Positions 10,574-20,741 of a DNA stretch of 64,000 bases are shown one piece after another. Source of the DNA: Megalobrama amblycephala. Taxonomy: Eukaryota > Chordata > Actinopteri > Cypriniformes > Xenocyprididae. The stretch covers positions 54,894,457 to 54,958,456 of the forward strand of contig NC_063045.1 in the NCBI RefSeq assembly GCF_018812025.1, written 5' to 3'. Position 1 is the stretch's first letter, and each line of letters begins with the position of its first letter. The notes under the pieces were generated by a model. The model did no database searches. It was not told the origin of the DNA and worked only from the letters and a program-made list of their open reading frames with translations. Position numbers and translations under genes: made by a program.

Positions 10574-11283
10574 ATCTTACTACATGGTGCCAAAAACCAG
10601 GGAAGGAAGACGAGTGGCCGCTGCCATGCAATCGATGTCCTCCACCCCATTTGCGGACATCATCGCCTCCCTCGCGGTCCTACATCAGGAACAACACCAG
10701 GCCCTGCTGGATCTGAGGAACGACGAGGAGCGTTGTTTCCAAACCATCGTGGAGACCCAGCAGGAGGACTGTGAGAGGTTCCGGAGCTGGATCGACCGGG
10801 AGGTTCGCACGGAGACCATTGGGCAGCCGGCTGTGCCCACCCACCTGCCCCTGAATAAAATGGGTCCCCTCGACGACCCCGAAGCCTTCCTCGACCTTTT
10901 CGAACGCTCTGCCGAGGCGACCAATGATCAATGAGCAGCACAGACAGCGCTTCCGCTCACTGGACTTGGGCAAGTCCGGCCGGCCCTTCGTGATGGCCCA
11001 ACAGCTCCGGGACTCGTGCCGCAAATGACTACTGGCTGAGGGAAGCTACGTGGACCAGGTCATCGATCGTGTGGTACTGGAGCAGTTCATCACTTGGCTC
11101 CCAAAGAAAACCGCCGAGTGGGTCCAGTGCCACCGCCCCACGTCGCTGGACTCAGCCATCCATCTGGCAGAGGACCACATGGTGGCGTGCCAAGGGGTCG
11201 GCGAACCCCTACCATCTACCTCTCTGCTGAGGGCGGGACTCTCTGCTGCCGGGCCGGACCAAGCTCCTGCTTCAACCATTTAA
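10563..11283 (+). pseudogene. Gmr1-like gag (SCAN-like), broken
   Basis: Frames 10563-10934 and 11050-11283 encode parts of a gag with the KMGPLDDPEAFLDLFE and HLAEDHM segments typical of SCAN-related Gmr1 gag proteins. Internal deletion near 10920 and stops between the pieces show it is dead. The zinc-knuckle region before 11370 (ending CPVMEVG in the related copy at 38-39 kb) is also disturbed. Confidence 0.75.
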
Positions 11284-11356
11284 CCCGCTCTCTGCCACAA
11301 GAGAGGCGGGCAGGTCTGGGCCGGCCTGTTAGCGTGGCGGGGACCCAGAGCATTTT

Positions 11357-11969
11357 GTGGATAGGTGTCCAGTGATGGAGGTCGGGACAATGATCTGGGT
11401 CCCGGACGACCCGCAGGCTGCCCCTGGTCAAGCTGGCTGGTACCAAATACCTGTGAGTATCAAGGGGGGTACCTATCAGGCTTTGGTGGACTCAGGATGT
11501 AACCAAACCTCCGTTCATCAAAGCCTGATTTCATCCGGGGCATTGGATACAGGCCGCATGGTTAGTGTGTGGTGTGTGCATGGGGATGTGGTGAAATATC
11601 CTATAGTGCCCGTCATTATTCAATTCAGGGGCCAAAATCATAGTGTTGAGGTGGCAGTTAACCCGCACCTCCAGCATCCGATAATTTTGGGAACGAATTG
11701 GCCAGCGTTTAATAAATTGTTGGGGTGTTTATGCTCGGATGCCTCTTGGGGGGAAAAATCGCTGGATAAGGATGTGCGAGTGCAGGTGGGAGAGACTGAT
11801 CAGGGACCAGTGAGTTCAGCTTCAATGGAACAGAGCGAAATCGGAAGACTTATTCTTTCGGACCACGATGATTTTCCCCTGGAGCAGTCTCACGACGAGA
11901 CGCTAAAACATGCATTTGAAAAGTTCAGTACCATCGATGTTCAGCCTCTCCAGCCTGGACGTCCACTTT
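11357..11969 (+). pseudogene. Gmr1-like aspartic protease region
   Basis: Open frame holding the retropepsin active-site motif VDSG (about residues 44-47) and the downstream LGTNWPAF segment of a retroviral-type protease. It processes the polyprotein in intact elements. It runs through a linker straight toward integrase and is cut by the L2 insertion; the open frame carries on into L2 sequence to 12112 with unrelated residues. Confidence 0.75.
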
Positions 11970-12332
11970 CTTATCTGCTCCTGTCTGCCTCGCTGCCTCT
12001 GCCTCACTGCTGGTGTTTGCGTCTCTGTATAGCTTTGTTTTCTCTTACTTTTATTAAATCTCTTACTTTTATTCATTGTTGCTTATATTATTATTATTGC
12101 CTACCACATTAATCTGACGTCGCTAGCCTGTAATCTTTGAATCTAAATCGCTGTTACAACGCGTTTGCATCTCGCTTGTTAACTTGTTATCAGTCTCACG
12201 CGCCCCTTTTCAACGCTTTCATCAAACAGCTGTGGTAACTTGGATCGGTCTACAGTGGTAACTCGGATCAGTCTACAAACACGGTGAGTCATATCATCCT
12301 TTCCCACTGTTATCTCGTGTTCAGTTTGTCAC

Positions 12333-13157
12333 ATGTTCAGTGTAGCTCTCTCTGTCAGCGACGAGGGATTTACATGTCATAAATGTAGGGAAATAGTCAG
12401 GCTGACAGAGAGAATCTCAGAATTAGAGACACGCATCCAAACTTTAATCGAGGATAGTAAGAATGCAGGGGCTTCAGATACTGTTTGGGATGCGACTAGC
12501 TTAGTGAACTCTGTACATTGTTTGGTTCCGGCTGTAGAGCCCGCGCAGCAGGGCACTTGGGTAACGGTGAGGCAGCCTAGCCGCGGAAAACACCACTCTT
12601 CCGTTCCATTAAGAACATCAAACAGGTTCTCCCCACTCAGTGACGCACCCACTGAGAATCCTGTTGAAAGTGCCCTAGTTATTGGCGATTCTATTACACG
12701 GAACGTGAAAATAGAGACACCAGCCACCATAGTCACATGTTTGCTGGGAGCCAGAGCACCTGACATCAAAGCAAATTTAAAAGTGCTGGCTAATGCTAAT
12801 CGTAAATATTCTAAAATTATTATTCACGTCGGCACAAATGATGTTCGACTTCGCCAGTCGGAGATCACTAAAATTAACATTAAAGAGGTGTGTGAACTCG
12901 CAAATACAATGTCAGGAGAAGTAATTTGCTCTGGTCCCCTTCCTGTTTGTAGGAGTGATGAGATAGTTAGCAGATTATCATCACTTAATGGCTGGCTGTC
13001 TAAGTGGTGTCCGCAGAATAATATAGGTTTCATAGACAATTGGAAAAGCTTTTGGGACAGACCTGACCTGTTGAAAAGAGATGGTATTCATCTGTCCCGG
13101 GATGGTGCTGCTCTTCTCTCTAGTAATATGGCACATAGTCTCAGAACTAAAACATGA
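12333..13157 (+). CDS. L2/CR1 ORF1 protein with SGNH esterase domain
   Basis: 274 codons, intact. The N-terminal part has a Cys pair (CHKC, about 15-18) followed by a heptad-like coiled-coil stretch. From about residue 112 it has the SGNH-hydrolase blocks: VIGDSITRN, HVGTNDVR and DGIHLSRDG. ORF1 proteins of this type bind nucleic acid or membrane in CR1-like LINEs and support retrotransposition. The start follows the 5' UTR and is the first long in-frame Met. An open ORF1 next to a broken ORF2 suggests modest age. Confidence 0.85.
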   Translation: MFSVALSVSDEGFTCHKCREIVRLTERISELETRIQTLIEDSKNAGASDTVWDATSLVNSVHCLVPAVEPAQQGTWVTVRQPSRGKHHSSVPLRTSNRFSPLSDAPTENPVESALVIGDSITRNVKIETPATIVTCLLGARAPDIKANLKVLANANRKYSKIIIHVGTNDVRLRQSEITKINIKEVCELANTMSGEVICSGPLPVCRSDEIVSRLSSLNGWLSKWCPQNNIGFIDNWKSFWDRPDLLKRDGIHLSRDGAALLSSNMAHSLRTKT

Positions 13158-13396
13158 CAAACTGGGGCCCAGGACAGGAAGCAGACAGACTGGCTAAACC
13201 AACCATCTGCTAGCTGCCTCACGTTACAGAAGTCAGATAATTCCCAACACATAGAAACTCTTGCACCTAGATATTATCAAATAGAGACTGTGCCTGTACC
13301 CGAATTAATAAAAACAAAAAACTTCCAAACCCATTTAATGGTAAAAATTTAATTGATGTTCAACAAATAAAAAATAGAGATAATAATGATAAACAA

Positions 13397-15986
13397 ATGA
13401 TAAAGCTTGGGTTGTTAAATATTGTGATGGTGCTTTACGTAACATTATGTAAGTTGACATTTGTGTTGGCTACTGTATACAGGCCACCAGGGCACAATAC
13501 AGACTTTATCAAAGAGATTGCCGATTTTCTATCAGAATTAGTACTAGCTGCAGATAAAGTCCTTGTTGTTGGTGATTTTAATATCCATGTAGATAATAAA
13601 AAAGACTCATTAGGATTGGCATTTACAGACATTCTAAACTCTGTTGGTGTTAGACAACACGTGCCGGGACCCACTCATTGTCGTAATCATACTTTAGATC
13701 TAATATTGTCACATGGAATTGATATTGATGCCGTTGAAATTCTGCAGCAGAGTGACGACATCTCAGATCATTATCTAGTCTCGTGTATACTACATTTAGT
13801 CAAAGTGGCTAAACTGCCTCCCTGCCATAAATATGGTAGAACCATCACTTCTACCACTAAAGATTGCTTTATAAATAATCTTCCTGATCAGTTTCATCGC
13901 CTTAGCATACCAGACAGCTTAGAAGACCTCAATATTGCAACAGAAACTATTGACTCTCTCTTTTCCAGCACATTAGACTCAGTTGCTCCTTTGTGTTTAA
14001 AAAAGATTAAGGAAATTAATCCAACACCATGGTACAATGAGCACACTCGGGCCCTAAAAACAGCAGTTAGAAAAATGGAGCGCAGCTGGAAGAAAACAAA
14101 ACTAGAAGTATTTCGCATTTCGTGGAGAGAGAAAATGACTGAGTACAGAAAGGCTTTAAAAACTGCTAGATCTGCCTATTTTTCAAAACTTTTAGAAGAA
14201 AATAAACACAACCCTAGGTATTTATTTGATACAGTGGCTAAATTAACAAGAAATAAAGCTTCAACTTCTGATGTTTCCAAAGAGCACAGCAGTAATGACT
14301 TTATGAACTTCTTTACTTGCAAGATTGATAATATTAGAGAAAAAATTATAACCATGCAACCGTCTACTACAGTTTTGTGTCAGACAGTGCATTGTAGTGT
14401 CCCTAAAGAAAAATTCAATTCATTTACTGCTTTAGGAGAGGAAGAATTGTCTAAACTTGTTAAATCATCAAAATCATCTATATGTATGTTAGACCCTATA
14501 CCGACTAAGCTATTGAAAGAGATGCTTCCAGAGGTCATAGATCCTCTTCTTAATATTGTTAATTCATCATTATCACTAGGATACGTACCAAAAATGTTTA
14601 AGCTGGCTGTTATTAAACCTCTTATTAAAAAACCACAACTTGATCCTAGAGAATTAGTCAATTACAGGCTGATCTCAAATCTCACTTTTCTGTCAAAAAT
14701 ACTAGAAAAGGCAGTTTCATCACAACTATGTTCCTTTTTTAGAAAGAAATAGTATCTGTGAAGATTTCCAGTCAGGATTTAGACCATACCATAGTACTGA
14801 GACTGCTCTCATTAGAGTTACTAATGATTTGCTCTTATCATCAGATCGTGGTTGTATCTCTCTATTAGTGTTACTGGATCTTAGTGCTGCATTTGACACT
14901 ATTGATCACAATATTCTTCTAAACAGACTCGAAAATTATGTTGGCATTAGTGGAATTGCATTGGCATGGTTCAAATCATACTTATCTGACCGTTATCAGT
15001 TTGTAGTAGTAAACGATGAGATGTCATATCAATCACAAGTTAAATATGGAGTACCGCAAGGCTCAGTACTATGACCGTTGCTTTTTACTCTGTACATGCT
15101 ACCCTTGGGAGATATCATTAGGAAGCATGGCATTAGTTTTCATTGTTACGCTGATGATACTCAGCTCTATATTTCTTTGCGCCCTGACGAAAATCACCAA
15201 TTCGCTAAATTAACAGAATGTATAGCTGATATAAAAAACTGGATGACCAGTAATTTCCTACTACTAAATTCAGGAAAAACAGAGATTCTAATTTTTGGAC
15301 CGGAAACTCCTTCACGCAATAATCTAGAATACTGTCTAACACTTGATGGCTGCTCTGTTAAGTCTTCGTCGTCAGCTAGGAACCTGGGTGTGCTCTTTGA
15401 TACCAATCTTTCATTTGAAAGCCATGTTACTAGCATCTGCAAAACCGCATTCTTCCATCTTAAAAATATATCTAAACTACGACATATGCTCTCAATGAAA
15501 AATGCAGAACAGTTAGTTCATGCGTTTATGACCTCAAGGCTAGACTACTGTAACGCTCTACTGGGCGGTTGTTCTGCTCCCTTGATAAATAAACTACAGC
15601 TCGTACAAAATGCAGCAACTAGAGTTCTTACTAGAACTAGGAAGTATGACCATATTAGCCCAGTTCTGTCATCACTGCATTGGCTTCCTGTTAAACATCG
15701 TATGTTTAATTACTTGCTAATTACTTACAAAGCACTAAATGGTTTAGCTCCCCAGTACCTAAGTGAGCTCTTAATACATTATAGTCCTTCACGTTTATTG
15801 CGATCTCAGAATTCAGGCCAGCTGATAATACCTAGAATATCAAAATCAACTGCAGGCGGTAGATCCTTCTCCTATTTGGCACCTAAACTCTGGAGCAAAC
15901 TTCCTAGCATTGTTCGGGATGCAGACACACTCTGTCAGTTTAAATCTAGACTAAAAACACATCTCTTTAACCTGGCATACACATAA
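13397..15986 (+). pseudogene. L2/CR1 ORF2 (endonuclease-reverse transcriptase), broken
   Basis: Three open pieces (13397-14752, about 14750-15071, 15078-15986). The first begins IKLGLLNI and then jumps to the late endonuclease part (VYRPPGHN, VVGDFNIH, SDHYLVS), so roughly the first third of the AP-endonuclease, with its catalytic Glu region, is deleted. A 1-nt frameshift lies in the A/T-rich run near 14740-14750. An in-frame TGA at 15072-15074 interrupts the GVPQGSVL block. RT core blocks [12 protein letters not shown] and YADDTQLY and the conserved C-terminal RLDYCNALL and LHWLPV segments follow. Non-functional. Confidence 0.88.
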
Positions 15987-16201
15987 CACATTATCAATTT
16001 ATATTTTCAAATCCGTTAAAGGATTATTAGGCTGCATAAATTAGGTCAGCCGGAACCGAGAACACTTCCTATAACACCAGATGTACTCGTTACATCAGAA
16101 AAAGAATGGCGTCTACGCTAATATTAGTCTTTCTGTTTATCCCAAGGTTTACCGTAGTCAACCGGATCTGGGCCGTATCCAGCTGAGACCAAGGATCTGC
16201 A

Positions 16202-16490
16202 CGACCACAACGCAGCCCTGAAGTATCAGCAGAGATCGAGTCAACTAGATAATCCATTGTGAAGACATCATCAACACGACAGCCAGTGCCACAGTTCCTC
16301 AACAGACCGTCCATACCGGTGTGATGAATACGATCCTCAACTGGACTCGACCACAACGCAGCCCTGAAGTATCAGCAGAGATCGAGTCAACTGGATCATC
16401 CATTGTGAAGACCTCATCGACACGACAGCCAGTAGCACAGTTCCTCAACAGACCGTCCATACCGGCGTGATGAATACGATCCTCAACTGG
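16202..16490 (+). repeat. Two-copy 146-bp tandem in the LINE 3' UTR
   Basis: The unit beginning cgaccacaacgcagccctg at 16202 repeats at 16348 with few differences, both ending near cgatcctcaactgga. It lies between the ORF2 stop and the (ACTTG)n tail and was probably part of the active LINE's 3' UTR. Confidence 0.85.
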
Positions 16491-16925
16491 ATGGAACTGA
16501 AATAAATACTTTGATTGTTGCGATCCTATCAGATTTATGATAGCAACCTGATTGTAACAAAGCACTGTTCGCCAGAGGAGAACTGGCCCCCCGACTAAGC
16601 CTGGTTTCTCCCAAGGTTTTTTTTTTTTCTCCATTTTAACACCTATTTGCCACTTGTTTGCCACCTGATGTCACCTGATGGAGTTTGGGTTCCTTGCCGC
16701 TGTCGCCTTTGGCTTGCTTAGTTGGGGACACTTGACATTTGATATTCAATAGTATTCTTGACATTTATTCAACAGTGCTTCTGATCTGCCTGCATTGACA
16801 CTATTATTTAAGAGCTGCTGTGCAGCCAAATTATGTACCAGCTATCAATGTAAAGCTGCTTTGACACAATCTGCATTGTAAAAAGCGCTATATAAATAAA
16901 GGTGACTTGACTTGACTTGACTTAT

Positions 16926-17617
16926 CCATATTTTGCGATCATAAAAGATAGGTTGTATCGAGTGACCCAAGACACTCAGACAAAGGAGGATACGACACAA
17001 TTGTTAGTTCCAAAGAGCCGCAGGGAAATGCTTTTCCAAGATGCTTATTCTAATCCAATGGCTGGGCATTTAGGACCAACGGCAACACTAAATCGCCTCA
17101 TGACCCGATATTTTTGGCCAGGCATTCATGAGAATGTGCGCAGGTGGTGTGCGTCTTGTCGTGAATGTCAGTTGGTAAATCCACCGCCCACCCCAAAAGT
17201 GCCTTTGCACTCTCTCTCATTAATGCAGGTCCCCTTCGAAAGAATTGGTATGGACCTCAGTGGGCCATTAGAGCGATCAGCAAGAGGGCATCGCTTTGCA
17301 TTAGTCATTGTGGATTATGCAACGCGATATCCCGAAGCAGTGCCTCTCCGCAACATTTCCGCTAAGAGTGTTGCGGATGCACTGTTTAGTTTAATCTCCA
17401 GAGTGGGGATTCCGAAAGAAATCCTCACTGACCAAGGCACGGCGTTTATGTTACGCACGTTACGTGAACTTTACGAATTGTTGGGCATTAAATCGGTTCG
17501 TACCAGTGTCTTTCACCCACAAACGGACGGGCTGGTCGAACGGTTTAATCGCATGCTTAAATCCATGATTCGTAAGTTCATTCAAGAGGATGCCAAAAAT
17601 TGGGATATGACAGGGTA
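16926..17617 (+). pseudogene. Gmr1-like integrase, 3'-truncated
   Basis: The reading frame resumes after the L2 insertion. It holds the zinc-binding region (GHLG, then CASCREC) and the integrase core, with Asp in GMDLSGPL, Asp in LTDQGTAF and Glu in GLVERFNR as the D,D-35-E triad. It stops at 17617, where AT-rich non-element DNA begins, so the C-terminal part and everything downstream are lost. Confidence 0.82.
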
Positions 17618-17960
17618 AAATGGTGCCACAGCTTTCATTTATATGTATATGCTTTTAATTTACATGACAAACGTTTTTATTGCTATTTATTTTCACATGA
17701 ATTGTGTTTCTGTCAGTAATCAATATATCTTTATAGTTATTATAAGTTTTTTCAATTGCCAAACACTTTGAGACCAGATTTTTTCCCTTTAAGTCGCTGT
17801 TGTATGCTAATATTCCACAGCACATTGACTTCTGATCCAGTATAAAATTTCCCCCCTCATTATCATCTTCATTATCTAACTTATCATTATCTAACATTAA
17901 ATCAATTTTAACGGAACATGCATGATAAGTTATTAAAAGCACAATAAACTGTGCAAGAGA
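17618..17960. other. AT-rich spacer, nothing recognised
   Basis: No gene or repeat signature seen between the truncated integrase and the solo LTR target duplication. Confidence 0.5.
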
Positions 17961-17965
17961 ACATT

Positions 17966-18403
17966 TGTCACAGACACGTCAGGCTCCACCGCTCACCAAT
18001 CACAGCGCACCCAGTCACCAGAGTACTGATCACAGACACCTGCACCTCATTAAGTACCTCATCACTTCCAGCATAAAGAGCACTCACACACACCACTCGA
18101 TGTCCGGTCTCGTTTGGATTATCTTACCTGTATGCTTACCTTAAGGACTCCCAGTGATCTACTTACCTGTCTCCAGTATTCTACTCTCTGTGTGAGTGCT
18201 CCTTGTCTCCAGCGTCTCCTTCGTCTCCATCTCCAAGTTCGACTCCACCTGAAACCACAAAGGAACCCATCATCACCCTGCACTTCAAGAATCTGCACTG
18301 CTTCACATATTACTCACCTGCACTTCTGCCACTACTCATACTGGTTCTCAATAAAGCTCCATCTCCTGTTAAAGACTGTCTCTGTCCCTTCTGTATTGTA
18401 ACA
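17966..18403 (+). mobile_element. Solo LTR, chromovirus-type, TSD ACATT
   Basis: Starts TGTCACAGACACGTCAGG and ends TATTGTAACA. A 5-bp duplication acatt flanks it (17961-17965, 18404-18408). The start matches the LTR of the element at 25199-30324 read on its own strand. A cataaag TATA-like box at 18072-18078 lies about 30 bp before GTCCGGTCT (18102-18110), the putative self-primer. An AATAAA is present near 18352. A solo LTR results from LTR-LTR recombination. Confidence 0.88.
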
Positions 18404-18455
18404 ACATTATAGTTATTATAGTGTCCTTGATATATACTGTATGTTACATGTACTT

Positions 18456-18841
18456 CCTGTAGTAATAACAGTAAATTATGCACAATTACAGCCAACTAAC
18501 TCTAAACCAAACCCTAATGCTATAGAAGTACATGTTGTTAATTAATATTACTCAGTACTTAAATGAATAATTACACTGGGCACCTTAACATAAAGTGTAA
18601 CTGAATTTGGTGCTCACATGTTGACAGATGGCTTTCTGTGTGCACACACTTGAAGCACGCATATAAAGCAACCTTTAAGACAGCATGCAATCCCGAATTG
18701 AGTTCCGTGGCTTATTAAATGGTCAAATACACACACTTATATGTCTAAGTGCCGGTCTTGGAAAGTATCCTCATAAACACGTTTTAAATGAAATTCAACA
18801 TTTGAAAACTAATGTGTAAGTTGGATCTGTGCATTAGGTGA
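18456..18841. repeat. Duplicated block, copy of 434-800
   Basis: Close match to 434-800; interrupted on the right by an LTR-like insertion at 18842. Confidence 0.8.
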
Positions 18842-19520
18842 TGTCACAGTTTCCGTCTGTCCTGGACTCCATTTCCCATCATTCTCCCTGGCCCTCACCT
18901 GCACTCACTCCACCATCAGCTAAGCACACACACCTGTTCCCTATCAGCACCTCATTACACAGGACTACTTAAGCACACCACTCACCTCCCTTAAGTGTCC
19001 GGTCTTGTTTATATGAAGGACTATTCAGGTTTGATCTCCAATACTCCAAAGCTTTCTACCAGTTCCTCTCCAGCGTGTTTCCTCAGTCTCCATGCTCCTG
19101 TGTCTCCTCAGTCTCCATGCTCCTGTGTCTCCTCAGTCTCCATGCTCCTGTGTCTCCTCAGTCTCCATGCTCCTGTGTCTCCTCAGTCTCCATGCTCCTG
19201 TGTCTCCTCAGTCTCCATGCTCCTGTGTCTCCTCAGTCTCCATGCTCCTGTGTCTCCTCAGTCTCCATGCTCCTGTGTCTCCTCAGTCTCCATGCTCCTG
19301 TGTCTCCTCAGTCTCCATGCTCCTGTGTCTCCTCAGTCTCCATGCTCCTGTGTCTCTGTGCGTCAACTTATCTCTTACGTGTGTCCTCACCATCGCTGAT
19401 CACCCATCCTCTCAAGATCCTCGCACCTGCAAGATAAAGGACAGTATTATCACCAATCTCCACTAAACTACATACTATTCACCTATTTCACTTACCTGCA
19501 TCTCTGTTCACCACCTGTTT
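18842..19520 (+). mobile_element. LTR-like element with internal minisatellite
   Basis: Begins TGTCACAGTTTCCGTC right after ggtga in the duplicated block. It carries GTCCGGTCTTG near 19000, the same putative self-primer seen in related LTRs, preceded by a TTAAG segment. The middle is expanded by a 25-bp minisatellite. The 3' edge is not defined: by about 19521 the sequence is again TAAR spacer. Probably a solo LTR with a lost right end. Confidence 0.6.
19081..19355. repeat. 25-bp minisatellite, 11 copies
   Basis: Eleven virtually identical copies of a 25-bp unit beginning cctcagtctccatgctcc. Because 25 is not a multiple of 3 and the unit has no stop in any frame, all three forward frames stay open and produce three spurious 120-134 codon frames of the same repeat peptide in rotating phase. 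Confidence 0.97.
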
Positions 19521-19528
19521 CAGATGTT

Positions 19529-20042
19529 TTAACCCTCTGAGGCCGGGGGACTCGACAGATGGCCCAAAGTTTTTATTTTTGCGTCATTTAAATAATGTTG
19601 ACAATCTTGCAATAAACTGCACTCTTGCTAAAACTGCCATTATAATCAAGGGAGCTGACAGCACTCCACAATGGATCACTTATTTACATTGTGTTTACAC
19701 TGTTGGTTATGAGAGGATTTATGAGCCTGTGACTGAACAAAAAACTCTGTTTTGAGCAGATTCCGACTAAATTAAGGGTAGAGGTAGTAATTATAATAAA
19801 ACCTTTGTAAAGTGACCATGAGTATAAAAAGTTAAAAAAAGGCATGGTTGAGAATAAAAACTATAAAAAGGTGTGATGATCTCATCTAACTGACAGACTG
19901 TCTCAGATCAGCCAGTGAGCAACAGTAAGACCTGAAATTACTTGTGAAAAGAATGCAGACTCAGAATTTTTATTATTAATTTACTTTTCGTCACTTCTTG
20001 TTAATTATTCATAATTCATTTTGGCATTTTTTTCATACTCTT

Positions 20043-20075
<33 letters not shown>

Positions 20076-20345
20076 GCATTAAGAATACAGAAAGACAAAC
20101 TATTAATCCTTTTATTTAAATGCAGATTTTTTTTATTTTTTATTTTCATGTTGACACTTTAAATAGAGCAACCATTAAAGGACAAGAAAGACTTATCTAA
20201 GTAATAAACTGCATTTGTAAATACTCTGTAAAACTACAAATAATAAATAAAAGTTGGACGATGAAAGTAGTAATTTGTGGCCCTTTGCATTTTATGTGGT
20301 TTAAATGCAGCCCTATTGACCTCTGAAATTGAGTACCCCTGCTCT
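19529..20345. mobile_element. Degraded TTAA-type element in TAAR spacer
   Basis: At TTAA (19529-19532) the spacer runs into ccctctgaggccggggg, an end type similar to the element at 56853-58769. Homology to the TAAR spacer resumes at tgttataagccattttaatc near 20346. Paralogous sites at about 30873 and 41698 lack the roughly 0.8-kb insert. Also contains a poly-T run (20051-20075). Right end not defined. Confidence 0.5.
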
Positions 20346-20741
20346 GTTATAAGCCATTTTAATCATTCACTTTGTGATGAACCACCATAATATGCACTCT
20401 GTGCTCACATATAGTTCTCTATGACTGTCCTCTATTTGTCATTGTGTTTTTGATTTATGATAATGACTGATGAAAGTGAAGCGTAAAGTACATAACATCT
20501 ATCATTTATTTCAGTATATTCAGTATCTTATCATTTATTTTAGTATATTAAAGGTTTGTGATTCTTGCTCAATCTTCTGACAAAACTTGCATTGCATCAG
20601 TGTGAGAATTCTACATCAAGCATACATACTATTAAGATACATGAAGTGTAAATTACAAAGATAAGCTGATTATCTACATTCATGACTTAATAACAATATT
20701 GCAGTTTATTTGAAATTCCTCTCATGGTTTTACCTATTTTA
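20346..20741 (-). other. TAAR 3' flank
   Basis: Paralogous to 30895-31201 and 41715-42095. No gene; possible 3' UTR of the adjacent TAAR gene. Confidence 0.6.

Larger units (their letters stand above)
11975..16920 (+). mobile_element. L2/CR1-type LINE, nearly full length
   Basis: Bounded by a CTTAT duplication (11970-11974, 16921-16925) inside the Gmr1-like element. Contains a 5' UTR, ORF1 with an SGNH-esterase domain, ORF2 with AP-endonuclease and RT, and a 3' UTR ending gcgctatataaataaaggtgacttgacttgactt, i.e. an (ACTTG)n tail. SGNH-type ORF1 proteins are known from CR1-like LINEs. Disabled by a deletion, a frameshift and a stop in ORF2. Confidence 0.85.
10563..17617 (+). mobile_element. 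Gmr1-like LTR retrotransposon, interrupted by L2 LINE
   Basis: Gag-like (10563-11283) and protease (11357-11969) regions are followed, after removal of the L2 insertion (11975-16920), by integrase (16926-17617). No reverse transcriptase lies between protease and integrase, and the frame is continuous across the L2 insertion point. Integrase ahead of RT is the domain order of Gmr1-type Ty3/gypsy elements. The element is truncated inside integrase; no RT, RNase H or 3' LTR was found. Confidence 0.75.

Noticed and set aside
15072..15074. In-frame TGA in the LINE RT as possible recoding
   Set aside because: The same ORF has a frameshift and a deletion, so simple decay is the better explanation.
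19081..19355. CRISPR-like regular repeat
   Set aside because: Head-to-tail repeat without spacers, in a vertebrate genome; it is a minisatellite.
18995..19466. Three overlapping 120-134 codon frames with Cys/Ser/Pro-rich repeats
   Set aside because: They are the same 25-bp minisatellite read in three frames, inside an LTR-like element; no codon-level constraint.
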